Shown here: one piece after another, positions 25,136 to 34,843 of the stretch
Numbering within the stretch: the first letter of the stretch is position 1
How the letters are laid out: the number at the start of each line of letters is the position of its first letter
NCBI RefSeq assembly: GCF_009930815.1
Contig: NZ_CP022222.1
Location: 8,846,501 to 8,910,500, forward strand
Length of the DNA: 64,000 bases
Direction: 5' to 3'
From: Bradyrhizobium sp. CCBAU 051011
Lineage (GTDB): Bacteria > Pseudomonadota > Alphaproteobacteria > Rhizobiales > Xanthobacteraceae
The notes under the pieces: model-generated
The model's database searches: none
What the model was told of the DNA's origin: nothing
What the model saw: the letters and a program-made list of their open reading frames with translations, nothing else
Position numbers and translations under genes: made by a program

Positions 25136-26203
25136 TCAAATGCGGAAAATCTTGGTGTAGCGCGCCTTGATGGCCTCGCTTTCCTTCTCTACTGCCGCCG
25201 CGTCGTCCTTCATGGTCTTGATGTCCTTGAGCGACGTGCGACCCGCTTTCTCGACGGTTTGAGAATGCACCGAGCGGAGGCCGCCGACGTCGACGATGAG
25301 TTGCTGCGCCTCCCGGCTCAGGCTGAACGACTGGAACAGCCTTGCCGCATTGGGATTGGGAGCATTCTTGAAGACGCCGTTCGGTCCGATAATCAGCGGC
25401 GATCCTTCCGTGGCATAGACCGGCTCGACCGGACGGCCCGCCTCCTTCATCTGGAAGATGTTGTATTCGTTGCCGTCGGCCATCACCGCGCGCTCGCCAA
25501 GATCGAGCTTCTTGGGGGGATCGGCCGATGACTGCACCTGCATGATGTTCTGCCTGGCGAGCTTTTCGAAATAGCTCCAGCCGAGATCGCGCTGCATCTG
25601 GTAGGTCGCGGTCATGATGGTGCCGCTGTAGCCCGGGTGCGCCTTGACGATCTTGCCCTTCCATTTGGGATCGAGCAGATCGGCAAAACTCTTCGGCGCG
25701 TCCTCCGCTTTCACCATGTTGGTGTTGTAGGCGATGATGCTGAGCCAAACGCGGAAGCTGGCAAACTGGCCATCGGGATCCTTGTGCTCGGCCGGATAGA
25801 ATTTTGCGACGTCTTCCGTCACGTAAGGCGCCAAAATTCCGTCGCGCTTCCAGACGATGAAATGCGCGGCATCGGACGAGTTCACCACATCGACGGCGTG
25901 GATGTTGCTGGCGTATTCCTGGCCGATGCGCTGGAACACGCGCTCGGCGCCGGTACGCTCAACGTGTACCGCAATGCCCGGATATTTCGCCTCGAAGGCC
26001 TTGGCCAGTTTCTCCGCGACCGGCAGATCGGTCGAGGTGTAGTAGATGACCTTGCCTTCCTTCTTTGCCGCGTCGATCAGCGCCGGGGTCACCGTCTCCG
26101 GTGGAGGGGCAGCGGCCATCACGCGCGTGGAAAATGCTGCGCCTGCGAGAACGGCGCCGGCGCCGGACAGCATATCGCGGCGCGAAATCCCTGGGTGTTT
26201 CAT
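25136..26203 (-). CDS. ABC-type extracellular solute-binding protein (family 1), Tat-exported
   Basis: A 355-residue binding protein. The N-terminus carries a twin-arginine motif (SRRDML) before a hydrophobic stretch and an AMA-type cleavage region (VMAAA). The mature part resembles iron(III)/putrescine-type family-1 binding proteins (VIYYTSTDLPVAEKLAKAFEAKYPGI near the start). No permease or ATPase gene is adjacent, so its transporter partner is elsewhere or this is an orphan. It is the first gene of the minus-strand catabolic run. Confidence 0.87.
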   Translation of the reverse strand: MKHPGISRRDMLSGAGAVLAGAAFSTRVMAAAPPPETVTPALIDAAKKEGKVIYYTSTDLPVAEKLAKAFEAKYPGIAVHVERTGAERVFQRIGQEYASNIHAVDVVNSSDAAHFIVWKRDGILAPYVTEDVAKFYPAEHKDPDGQFASFRVWLSIIAYNTNMVKAEDAPKSFADLLDPKWKGKIVKAHPGYSGTIMTATYQMQRDLGWSYFEKLARQNIMQVQSSADPPKKLDLGERAVMADGNEYNIFQMKEAGRPVEPVYATEGSPLIIGPNGVFKNAPNPNAARLFQSFSLSREAQQLIVDVGGLRSVHSQTVEKAGRTSLKDIKTMKDDAAAVEKESEAIKARYTKIFRI

Positions 26204-26633
26204 GTTTTCGTTCCCCGCGCTGGTGGCGAAGTTACCTGAACCCTGTTCATTATTCCCATGGATCGGCGGCTGTCCATCGCCGATGGCGCTTTGCTGTCGC
26301 AGCTAAGCCGACCTGCGCAGGATGGGCCATTTTGGGATTTCGCGCTACTGCGAGCCACAGGCAAAAACGCCTTCGCCCCCTTCCATGCGCTTGATCACCT
26401 TCAATTTGAACGCCGTCGGAAACCGACGGTTCTTCGCTCTTACTGCCACAGGTCATCCTCCCGGGCTCTAAGTTCGCATGCTTGTCTGGGCGGCGGCGAC
26501 GGTCCCGGTCGAGAGCAAGAATGCGGCAACGAATATCTGATTCTGGGACTAGCGATCAGTCCGCGGATAGCTAGACTTGGCACGAGGCCGGTAAACGGGC
26601 CCTTCAAAAAAAGACAGAGTTCGGGAGGTTGAC
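26204..26633. other. Divergent intergenic region with a hairpin
   Basis: Some 430 bp between divergent binding-protein genes, with no credible ORF on either strand. A perfect 7-bp stem-loop (CCGTCGG, AAA, CCGACGG) lies at 26413-26429. The two promoters should be here, but I cannot identify them with confidence. Confidence 0.4.
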
Positions 26634-27611
26634 ATGATGCGCTTGGGAACGGCGCTCGCGCTGGCGGCAATGCTGGCGGTGCCATCTCTGCTGATGACGC
26701 CCGGCCTGGCGCAGGACTATCCGTCGCGTCCCGTGAAGGTGATTGTTCCCTTCGGCGCCGGGGGACCCGCCGACGTCACCGCCCGGCAGATCGGCAGCAT
26801 CCTGCAGGAAAGCCTTGGCCAGCCCTTCGTGGTCGAAAACCGCACCGGCGCCGGCGGGGTGATCGGCACGCAGGAAGCGGTCAAGTCGCCGGCGGACGGC
26901 TATACGCTGCTGATGATGTCGAACACCCAGACCGCGAATGAATCGCTGGTGCCGCAACGCAAATACGAACTGATGCGCGATCTCGCGCCGATCGCGCCGG
27001 TGAACTATTCCGACCTCGTCATCGTGGTTCATCCGTCCGTGCAGGCGAAGACGCTGCAGGAATTCATTGCGCTCGCCAAATCGCAACCTGGCAAACTGAA
27101 CTACGCCTCGTCAGGCCAAGGCACGCCGTATCATATGGCGGGCGAGCTGTTCAAAGCCATGGCCGGCATCGACCTGGTGCACGTACCTTACCGCAACAGC
27201 GGCGAAGCGCGCAGCGGTGTGATCGGCGGCCAGGTTCAGATGATGATCGACGCCGTTCCGGCGATGGCGCCCAACGTGGCGGAAAACCAGGTGCGCGCAC
27301 TGGCTACAACGGGCAAGACACGTTCAACCGTTCTGTCCAATGCGCCGACGGCGATCGAGGCCGGCATTCCCGGCTATGAGGCCACCATCTGGCTCGGCTT
27401 GATGGCGCCTGCGGGTACGCCCAAGCCGATTATCGACAAGCTCAACGCGGCCGTGAACGACATTGTGAAGCGACCTGACATCGTAAAACTGTGGTCCCAG
27501 CAAGGTGTCGTCCCTATCTCAATGACGTCAGACGAATTCGACAAATTCCTCCGCCGCGATATCGTGAAATGGGCGGAGGTTGTCAAAAAGTTCGACAAGC
27601 CGCCGCAATAA
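26634..27611 (+). CDS. Bug/TctC-family periplasmic solute-binding protein
   Basis: A 325-residue Bug protein with a Sec signal peptide (residues 1-25, ending PGLAQ) and the family signature RPVKVIVPFGAGGPADVTARQ; later YASSGQGTPYHMAGELF and HVPYRNSGEA. GGGAGG precedes the ATG pair at 26634/26637. It leads a four-gene run with a molybdenum hydroxylase, so it may import that enzyme's substrate. No TctAB genes adjoin it, as is usual for the expanded Bug families of beta- and alphaproteobacteria. Confidence 0.92.
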   Translation: MMRLGTALALAAMLAVPSLLMTPGLAQDYPSRPVKVIVPFGAGGPADVTARQIGSILQESLGQPFVVENRTGAGGVIGTQEAVKSPADGYTLLMMSNTQTANESLVPQRKYELMRDLAPIAPVNYSDLVIVVHPSVQAKTLQEFIALAKSQPGKLNYASSGQGTPYHMAGELFKAMAGIDLVHVPYRNSGEARSGVIGGQVQMMIDAVPAMAPNVAENQVRALATTGKTRSTVLSNAPTAIEAGIPGYEATIWLGLMAPAGTPKPIIDKLNAAVNDIVKRPDIVKLWSQQGVVPISMTSDEFDKFLRRDIVKWAEVVKKFDKPPQ

Positions 27612-27641
27612 TAAGAAGCTGCGAGAGAAGGTTCGCCCTCG

Positions 27642-28112
27642 ATGCCGAGCGTTCGATTCCGCCTCAACGGCGTCGAGACTATGGTCGACGCCGATCCCGA
27701 CCGGCCCTTGCTGGATATTCTGCGCGGGCAGCTCGGAGTGACCGGACCGCATTTCGGCTGCGGCGCCGGTGAATGCGGCGCTTGCAATGTCATTATCGGA
27801 GATCGCGCGGTGTCGGCCTGCGACACGCCGCTGTGGTCGGTCGCGGACAAGGATGTCACGACCATCGAAGGGCTGGGTACGAGCGAGCGGCCGCACCCGC
27901 TGCAGCGCGCCTTCATCGCCGAGCAGGCACTGCAATGCGGCTATTGCGTCTCCGGCATCCTGATGAGCGCAGCGGCGCTGTTGAAGCGAAATCCGTCGCC
28001 GACAAACCGGGAGGTGAAGGAAGCGCTCGACGGCAATCTCTGCCGTTGTGGTTCGCATCAGCGCATGGTGCGGGCGGTATTGCGCGCAGCGGAAGAAATG
28101 GCGGCAGGATGA
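27642..28112 (+). CDS. Molybdenum hydroxylase small subunit, 2x[2Fe-2S]
   Basis: A 156-residue protein of the xanthine dehydrogenase/CoxS family. The plant-type cluster uses GCGAGECGACNVIIG plus a later Cys (VSAC), and the second cluster uses CGYCVSGI and CRCGSHQRM. Length and order are standard. It ends in an ATGA overlap with the large subunit gene, indicating translational coupling. It relays electrons from the molybdenum centre; no FAD subunit is present in the operon. Confidence 0.94.
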   Translation: MPSVRFRLNGVETMVDADPDRPLLDILRGQLGVTGPHFGCGAGECGACNVIIGDRAVSACDTPLWSVADKDVTTIEGLGTSERPHPLQRAFIAEQALQCGYCVSGILMSAAALLKRNPSPTNREVKEALDGNLCRCGSHQRMVRAVLRAAEEMAAG

Positions 28113-30250
28113 ACCAGCAGGTCGACGCTCCGTCTCAGCCCGCATTGCCGGCAAGCCTCGCGGCCAATCCGAAACTGTCGTCGTGGCTGAAATTCTCGAG
28201 CGCCGGACGAGTAACGGTCTCGCCAGGCAAGGTGGAGATCGGGCAAGGCATCGTGACGGCGCTGGCGCAGATCGCCGCCGACGAACTCGATGTCGACCTG
28301 TCGCGCGTGCAGATGATCCGGGCGTCGACTGCCGCCAGCCCTAACGAGGGCGTCACCTCGGGCAGCCTCTCGATCCAGCAGTCGGGCCGCGCGCTGCGTT
28401 ATGCCTGCGCCGAGGTTCGCCGGATATTTCTGCAGCATGCGGCAGAACGGCTCGGGGTCGATATCGATGCGCTCGAAATCGAGGACGGCACCATTTCGGG
28501 CCCTGGCAATGTCAGGACCAGTTATTGGGAACTTGCCGATGAGGTCTCGCTCGATCACAACGCCACATCAGGCGTGACGCCAAAGATCGCAACGCGCCGT
28601 GCGCTGGCCGGAAACTCGATCCACCGGATCGACATACCAGACAAGGTATTTGCCCGGCCGCGGTTCATCCACGATCAGGCGTTGGCGAGGATGCTGCATG
28701 GCCGCGTGCTGCGGCCTGAGAACGCGCGCGCGAAGCTTTCGGAATTGAGAGAGGATGGTGCCCGTGCGGTGGACGGTCTCGTCGCCATCGTGCGCGATGG
28801 CAGTTTCGCGGGCGTCGTCAGCGAAACCGAGCGTGGCGCGGAACTGGCCGTTCGAGCCTTGCGCAAGGGCGCCGTCTGGTCCGACGGCGAGCCCCTTCCC
28901 GACGAAAACGATCTGGCTTCATTCCTGAAAGCGCAGCCATCGGAAGCGACGATCATCGACCAGAAAACGGCTTCATCATCAGGCGCGGCGGCGCGAACCA
29001 TTCGGCGGCAATATACCCGCCCCTACATTGCCCATGCGTCGATCGCACCGTCCTGTGCGATGGCGCAGTGGGACAGCGACCGCGTTCATGTCTGGACTCA
29101 CAGCCAGGGCGTCTATCTCCTGCGCGCCGATCTGGCGCTGGTTCTCAAACTGCCGGTCGAGAACATCACCGTCGAGCATCTGGAAGGCGCCGGCTGTTAC
29201 GGTCACAACGCCGCCGACGATGTCGCGCTAGACGCCGTACTGCTAGCCCGGGCCGCCGGCGGCCGTCCGGTGCGGATGCAGTGGTCGCGACAAGGCGAGA
29301 TGTCGGACGCACCCTTTGGCGCGGCGATGGCAATCGAGATTGAAGCGGACCTCGATGCGCAGGGAGAAATCGTCGACTGGCGACACTCGATCTGGAGCAA
29401 CGGTCACGCGGCGCGGCCGGGGCGCGCGGCACAGCCCGCCTTGCTGGCGGGATTCGAGCTGGCAGAGCCGTTTCCGCGCATGATCTCCACCAATCCGCCG
29501 CAGGCGAATGGCGGCGGCGGCGATCGCAACTCGATCCCGCTTTATGATTTTCCGTCATGGCGCATAGAAAGCCATCGCCTGACGACGATGCCCATTCGCA
29601 CTTCGGCGCTGCGGACGCTGGGTGGACAGGGCAATGTGTTTGCGATCGAATCGATCCTCGATGAAATCGCCGCCGAGCGTGGCGAAGATCCGGTCGCGTT
29701 CCGGCTGCGCCACTTGCGGGATGAGCGGGCCAGGGATGTCATCCGGGCTGTGGCCAAGCGCGCGAAGTGGAAGCCGGAGAAGCAGCCCGGCATCGGTCAC
29801 GGCATCGGCTTTGCCCGCTACAAGAACACTGGCGCCTATTGTGCTGCGATCGCCGAGATCGAGGGCGCCGAGGAGATTGCCGTCAGGAAATTGACGCTGG
29901 CCGTCGACGTCGGCGAGGCCATCAATCCGGATGGCGTCGTCAACCAGATCGAAGGTGGCGCCATTCAAGCCACGAGCTGGGTACTGAAGGAACGCGTCCG
30001 CTTCGACCGGCAACGCATCACCAGCACGGGTTGGACGGAATATCCGATCCTGCGCTTCAGCGAGGTGCCCGATGTCGAGGTCGAATTGATCCAGCGCCCG
30101 GAAATCGACCCGGTCGGCGCCGGCGAGGCGGCGCACGGCCCCGTCACAGCCGCCATCGCCAATGCGGTGTTCGACGCGCTCGGCGTGCGGGTGCGCGATT
30201 TGCCGATCACGCGCGACAGGATCATCGCTGCGATGGAATTGAGCTCATGA
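28109..30250 (+). CDS. Molybdenum hydroxylase large subunit (xanthine dehydrogenase family, IorB-like)
   Basis: A 713-residue molybdopterin-binding subunit. It begins directly with KVEIGQGIVTALAQIAADEL, the layout of two-subunit isoquinoline/nicotinate-type hydroxylases that lack a FAD subunit. Further landmarks are HASIAPSCAMAQW, VEHLEGAGCYGHNAADDVALDA and the C-terminal GAGEAAHGPVTAAIAN with the catalytic Glu (about E673). There is no signal peptide, whereas many IorB-type enzymes are Tat-exported, so a cytoplasmic location is likely. The substrate (N-heterocycle or aldehyde) is unknown. Electron acceptor genes are not adjacent. Confidence 0.9.
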   Translation: MNQQVDAPSQPALPASLAANPKLSSWLKFSSAGRVTVSPGKVEIGQGIVTALAQIAADELDVDLSRVQMIRASTAASPNEGVTSGSLSIQQSGRALRYACAEVRRIFLQHAAERLGVDIDALEIEDGTISGPGNVRTSYWELADEVSLDHNATSGVTPKIATRRALAGNSIHRIDIPDKVFARPRFIHDQALARMLHGRVLRPENARAKLSELREDGARAVDGLVAIVRDGSFAGVVSETERGAELAVRALRKGAVWSDGEPLPDENDLASFLKAQPSEATIIDQKTASSSGAAARTIRRQYTRPYIAHASIAPSCAMAQWDSDRVHVWTHSQGVYLLRADLALVLKLPVENITVEHLEGAGCYGHNAADDVALDAVLLARAAGGRPVRMQWSRQGEMSDAPFGAAMAIEIEADLDAQGEIVDWRHSIWSNGHAARPGRAAQPALLAGFELAEPFPRMISTNPPQANGGGGDRNSIPLYDFPSWRIESHRLTTMPIRTSALRTLGGQGNVFAIESILDEIAAERGEDPVAFRLRHLRDERARDVIRAVAKRAKWKPEKQPGIGHGIGFARYKNTGAYCAAIAEIEGAEEIAVRKLTLAVDVGEAINPDGVVNQIEGGAIQATSWVLKERVRFDRQRITSTGWTEYPILRFSEVPDVEVELIQRPEIDPVGAGEAAHGPVTAAIANAVFDALGVRVRDLPITRDRIIAAMELSS

Positions 30251-30945
30251 ACAGCCTGAACATTCTGAGCGGCGGCGCAGCGCAGGGCCTCGTCGGCAGC
30301 CTGACACCCGCCTTCAAGGCCCGAACCGCCTTCGACATCGCAGGCGAGTTTGGCGCTGTCGGCCTCATGGCGGAAAAATTGCGCAAGGGGACGCCGGCTG
30401 ACATCGTCATATTGACCGCGGCGCTCCTCGCCAAGCTGGCGCAAGAGAAGCTGATCGCAGCGCCTTCGATCGCCAATGTCGGGCTGGTTGAAACCGCCCT
30501 CGCCGTCCGTACCGGCGATCCCCAGGCCGCCGTCAGGGATGCCGCGGATTTGCGCGAGGTCCTGCGGGCCACGGACGCGATCTTCGTACCGGATACCAAG
30601 ACCTCGACGGCCGGAATTCACGTCGCAAGTGTCTTTCAGCAGCTCGGCATCGCCGATGAGGTTGCCGCCCGCCTCCGGGTTTTCCCGAACGGCGCGACCG
30701 CGATGCGTGAACTGGCGGCCTCGGATGCGCGGCGTCCGATCGGCTGCACGCAATCAACCGAGATCATCAGCACCAAGGGTGTAACCCTGTCCGGCTCACT
30801 GCCGCCGGGCTGCGAGCTCGCAACCATGTACACAGCGGGCATCACGACCACCGCAGCCTACCCCAAACAGGCTCAGGAGCTGATCGGCTTGTTAACCGGC
30901 GCTGACCAACTTGAACAGCGAAAGCGCGCTGGCTTCATCAGCTAG
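30247..30945 (+). CDS. Substrate-binding-domain protein (ModA-like) without signal peptide
   Basis: A 232-residue periplasmic-binding-protein fold protein of the ModA/extracellular family-1 type: it starts LNILSGGAAQGLVGSLTPAF, then GTPADIVILTAALLAKL and PDTKTSTAGIHVASV. It has no signal peptide; the first strand of the mature fold begins at residue 3. It overlaps the hydroxylase large subunit by ATGA, so it is the last gene of that operon. A cytoplasmic binding domain coupled to a molybdenum enzyme could sense substrate or handle molybdate or cofactor, but this is inference. Confidence 0.82.
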   Translation: MNSLNILSGGAAQGLVGSLTPAFKARTAFDIAGEFGAVGLMAEKLRKGTPADIVILTAALLAKLAQEKLIAAPSIANVGLVETALAVRTGDPQAAVRDAADLREVLRATDAIFVPDTKTSTAGIHVASVFQQLGIADEVAARLRVFPNGATAMRELAASDARRPIGCTQSTEIISTKGVTLSGSLPPGCELATMYTAGITTTAAYPKQAQELIGLLTGADQLEQRKRAGFIS

Positions 30946-30954
30946 ACCTCGTTC

Positions 30955-31245
30955 TAAGCTCGTGAGCCTCAGCGGGCGCGCGGAATCGAATTCCGCTTGA
31001 TTATTCTGCAGTTTCAAGGCGCGCATTTGGAAAATATCGGCGACCATCCATTACGATCCTGGAACTCGCCGATCGGCCGCCCGAACTGCTCGCGCGTTTT
31101 GGCCCATTCAACGGGCCTGCTCTAGCGCACCCGCAGCGATCTGCATTTCAACAGTGCTCGTGCCCACACGCTGGCTGTTATAGGCATTGATAAGGTCGGC
31201 GAAGCTCAAAAAGCTGCATGTCTGGCCCGGATCCGAAGCGCCTGG
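30955..31245 (-). pseudogene. Acyl-CoA dehydrogenase relic
   Basis: Reading the minus strand with two frame changes gives successive pieces of an acyl-CoA dehydrogenase middle domain: INAYNSQRVGTSTVEMQIAAGALEQA, here split into segments, then EWAKTREQFGRPIGEFQ, then WMVADIFQMRALKLQ. These match the order NxQRVG...REQFGRPIxxFQxxQWMxADM of the family. Neither end of the gene is present and the frames are broken, so it is a remnant. Confidence 0.7.
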
Positions 31246-31489
31246 TTGGCACGAGAACGTCAGCTCTCAGAGGCAAGCCTCACCACCTTCGCAGCTAACA
31301 CAATTCGCGCCAGCGAGCTCCGACCGCAACCGTCAGGAGTGTTTGGCGCAGAAAAACGTGGCCTGTGGTAGCGGGGGTCCCCTACAGCCCGATACCCACT
31401 ATCGTGAAAGCATCTTTCTCGTATCGCCGCGCAGCCTACTGAAGCATAGCGACCGTTTCCAGATGAATGACAACCATCTGCGGTGAGAA
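31246..31489. other. Non-coding stretch after the acyl-CoA dehydrogenase relic
   Basis: I see no gene or clear regulatory element here. It separates the relic from the 3' end of the large cyclase/ATPase gene. Confidence 0.3.
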
Positions 31490-34400
31490 CTAGCTTATAC
31501 TCTCCAACACCGAGCGAGCCTTTTGCAGATCCGTAGTGCCGTGGCCATTCGTGAACCCACCATACCTCGCCGAGAGCAGCGTGCGCGCGCTGTCAATTCG
31601 TCCGGCATCCCGCCAGACCTGCGCCAGACTTGTCGCGGTCCGCAATTCGAAAAGTCTCGCATTCTGCCTTTGTGCCGTTTCCAATCCGCGACGGAACAAA
31701 GCCTCTACCTCAGCAAGCGATGCGCCCTGAGAGAGTCTGGCGCAGGCTCGTACGCGAAATTCCTCCGCCTCGCTGTAACGCTGCCCAGTTGCATCGGCCT
31801 CCGCCGCCGCTCGATCCAGCAAGGCGATAGCCTCATCGTTTCTCTGGTTCTGCATCAGGATATCGGCTTCGCTGATCAGGAAATAGGGAAGCCAGATCCT
31901 GGTTTGCACCCGATCTCGGATTTCCCTGCTGCGCTGCAGTCGCGCCAAGCCGGTATCCAACGCGCCCGTTGAGGCCGAAGCCCAACCTAGAAGCGCCTCC
32001 GTAAAACATTCCCAGTAGAAAACATGATGCCGGTTCATGATCTCGACAAGCTCTTCAGCGAGCGAAAAGACCGCCACAGGATCCTGCTCAACCATTGATT
32101 TCATTGCGCAATGATAGATTACATAGCAGCTCGTCAGGTGGTGTCCACGTTCACGAGCCTCATGCAAACTGCGCACGCACAGTTCCTCTGCCTCGTCAAG
32201 ACGACCGAGTTGTTGTGCGGCGATCGAATACTGTGCCAGGGTCGTTGGACGCGGAATCGTCAGATAGTTACCGAGCGTCGTCGCCGTGCCTTCGCGCTCA
32301 AACTCCTCTATCACTTCCAGGAACCGCTCGCGCGCCGTCACCAGTTCGCCGCTCGCCAGCGCAATCATTGCCCTGATCCGAACCCCTTGTGCCGCCGATG
32401 TCCCGTCCTCGGCCCGGCGCGCCAGTTCGAGAAAACTCCCCACGTACTCGAGAGCGCGTGGAAAGTCGCACCGTACGAGGGCGCCGCCGGCCCGGCCCCA
32501 CAAGATCCGCAGCAATTGCCGCGTTTCTCCGAGATCCTGACCAAGTTCGAGCAACCGGCCGTAGTTCTGTTCGACCTCCGTCCCGGAATAACCACTCGTC
32601 GCATAGAGCGGTTCGATCATGGCGATCCTTAGTTCGAACTCCCGGCGTTGGGTCGATGAACCATCCGCAAGGTGCGTGAGTAGGCCCAAAGCACGGTGAA
32701 ACTGGCTGACCGCTTCAATGTTGTTGTATCGGCCTGCCGACCGCGAAGCGGCGCGGGCCCACCAATCAATCGCTTGCGAGATGAGGCCCGCTTCGGTGAA
32801 ATGGTGCGCCAACAATTCCGGTTGCGCCTCCGCTATCTGGGCAGAGTTGCTCTGCAACGTGTCGGCGATGCGTTTGTGCAGCTTCTGGCGCCGACTGATG
32901 AGCAACGTCGAGTAGGCAGCCTCCTGTACGAGGCCATGCTTGAATGTGTAGATCACCTCCGGTGGATTTCCTCGCGCGCTGATCAGGTCCGCCGCCTCAA
33001 GCAGTGTCAAAGCAGCTTCAAGTTCCTTGGGCTTTGATGGCACCACCGCGGCCAACAGTTCGAATGAAAACTCCCGCCCGATTACCGCACCAATCTGCGC
33101 CACGGATTTGCTCTCTGTCAGCCGGTCAAGACGGGCAAGCAATGAATCCTGCAGCGTTACCGGTATCATCGACTCACCAGATCCCCGCTTGTCGTCATAG
33201 GAACCGGTACTCGCCTCATACGGGCCGGAGTCGATTACGACCTTCGTCAATTCCTCGATGAATAAAGGCATCCCGTCCGCCTTGGAGACGATTTGCTCAA
33301 CAAGTGCATCGGCTAAATCCTTCCTCGCCACCCGTCGGACCAACTCGTACGACTGCCGTCGGCTCAGCCGATTGAGGCTGAACGAAGCAACCTGGCTACG
33401 GCCGGTCCACGGGGGGTGAAATTCCGGCCGGTGCGTTATTACGGCCAGGATGCGAGCGCTGTTTGTCCGGCCCAAGCCGTGGCTGATTGCCTCGACCGTT
33501 GTCGGATCAATCCAGTGCGCATCTTCCAGTATCCATAATACTGGCTTCAACCGCGACAGGTTCACGACCCAATCGTCCAGAGCATCAAGTGTCAGGCTCT
33601 TCAACTTCTCGGGTGCTCCCTCGTGTCGGGGCAAACGATCGCCAATGGGTATCGACAGCAGGTCTGCAAAAAGCGCTATCGTCTCGGGCGCCACATTTCC
33701 GGACTTCTGCATCTCAGCAATCAATCGATTCAGTTTCTCCTCAGGCTCCATGCCGAGCGTCAGTCCGGCCACGCGTTCAAAATAGGTGAAGATCGGATGC
33801 AGCGCACTAACGGTATGGAACGGCGAGCACTGCAGGCGGATAATGAAATGGCTCTCTGTTGCAATCCGGCTCGCAAGGGCCATGCACAATCGCGACTTTC
33901 CGATTCCTGCTTCGCCCGTCAGCAGGACCAGCTGACGCTCGCCTTCGCACGCGGTCCGCCATCGCCCAAGCAACAGCGACAGCTCATCCTCCCGGCCAAC
34001 CACTTCTGTCAGATCGGCGGGGTGTGTAGCATCGAAGCGGCTTTCGGCCGCTGCCTCATGCAGCACGCGCCATACAGGTCTTAGGCCGGGCAGACCCTTC
34101 AAGTCGCACATGCCGAGAAATTCAAGCTCGAACATGCCCTCGACCAACCGGCGTGTGCTGCCGGCAATAGCTACGCCGTCGGGGGGAGCAAGACCCTGCA
34201 GCCGTGCGGCGAGCGCTGGGGTTTCGCCGACAACCGCTTCTTCCCTGGCTGCGCCCTCACCCAGAAGGTCACCAACGACAACAAGACCTGTCGCGATACC
34301 CGTTCGCACATGCAACGTTACATCTGGTAACGGGGCCAGATTTGGTACAACCTGCCCGAGTTCCAAGCCCGCGCGGACAGCCCGTTCCGCGGCATTTTCC

Positions 34401-34843
34401 AAGGCGGCCGGATAGCCAAAATAGGCGACGATTCCGTCTCCGGTGTATCTGGCAATGAAACCGCCAAGGGAGGTCACAGCATTCACGCACGCATCGAGGT
34501 AGACGCCCATCACCTTGCGAAGCTCTTCAGGGTCCAGCTTGGAGGCAAGGTCCGTCGACTCGACCATGTCGCAGATCAGCACGGTTAACTGTCGTCTCTC
34601 AGCGTCAGGCCACGTCCGCACAAGTTTGCTGCGCGCGTGCTGTTCGGTCGTTTCCCGCCCGAGAAGCTCGTCGATAGCCTTAAGAATCTTTTTGCGGTGC
34701 CCGAGCGGTACACCAAGATGCACCAGATCGTCGCCTGTCAGGTCAGGCAGAACATCGCTGTCGATCGCCTGATCGGAAAAAAGGGCCCGGTATTGGCCAA
34801 GCCCAAGCTCTTCAAGCCACGCACCGACGTCCAGACTTTGCAT
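31490..34843 (-). CDS. SAM domain-nucleotide cyclase-STAND ATPase-TPR regulator
   Basis: A 1117-residue signalling protein. Residues ~3-62 are a SAM domain (WLEELGLGQYRALF, LTGDDLVHLGVPLGHRKKIL). Residues ~83-260 form a class III nucleotide cyclase domain with both metal-binding aspartates (D92 in CDMVEST, D136 in YTGDGIVAYFG). A STAND/AAA ATPase follows with Walker A GEAGIGKS (310-317), and the last ~500 residues are TPR-like helical repeats. Such proteins are common in Bradyrhizobium; whether the cyclase is active is uncertain. The gene lies immediately downstream of the prenyl synthase operon on the same strand, 173 bp after it. Confidence 0.9.
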   Translation of the reverse strand: MQSLDVGAWLEELGLGQYRALFSDQAIDSDVLPDLTGDDLVHLGVPLGHRKKILKAIDELLGRETTEQHARSKLVRTWPDAERRQLTVLICDMVESTDLASKLDPEELRKVMGVYLDACVNAVTSLGGFIARYTGDGIVAYFGYPAALENAAERAVRAGLELGQVVPNLAPLPDVTLHVRTGIATGLVVVGDLLGEGAAREEAVVGETPALAARLQGLAPPDGVAIAGSTRRLVEGMFELEFLGMCDLKGLPGLRPVWRVLHEAAAESRFDATHPADLTEVVGREDELSLLLGRWRTACEGERQLVLLTGEAGIGKSRLCMALASRIATESHFIIRLQCSPFHTVSALHPIFTYFERVAGLTLGMEPEEKLNRLIAEMQKSGNVAPETIALFADLLSIPIGDRLPRHEGAPEKLKSLTLDALDDWVVNLSRLKPVLWILEDAHWIDPTTVEAISHGLGRTNSARILAVITHRPEFHPPWTGRSQVASFSLNRLSRRQSYELVRRVARKDLADALVEQIVSKADGMPLFIEELTKVVIDSGPYEASTGSYDDKRGSGESMIPVTLQDSLLARLDRLTESKSVAQIGAVIGREFSFELLAAVVPSKPKELEAALTLLEAADLISARGNPPEVIYTFKHGLVQEAAYSTLLISRRQKLHKRIADTLQSNSAQIAEAQPELLAHHFTEAGLISQAIDWWARAASRSAGRYNNIEAVSQFHRALGLLTHLADGSSTQRREFELRIAMIEPLYATSGYSGTEVEQNYGRLLELGQDLGETRQLLRILWGRAGGALVRCDFPRALEYVGSFLELARRAEDGTSAAQGVRIRAMIALASGELVTARERFLEVIEEFEREGTATTLGNYLTIPRPTTLAQYSIAAQQLGRLDEAEELCVRSLHEARERGHHLTSCYVIYHCAMKSMVEQDPVAVFSLAEELVEIMNRHHVFYWECFTEALLGWASASTGALDTGLARLQRSREIRDRVQTRIWLPYFLISEADILMQNQRNDEAIALLDRAAAEADATGQRYSEAEEFRVRACARLSQGASLAEVEALFRRGLETAQRQNARLFELRTATSLAQVWRDAGRIDSARTLLSARYGGFTNGHGTTDLQKARSVLESIS

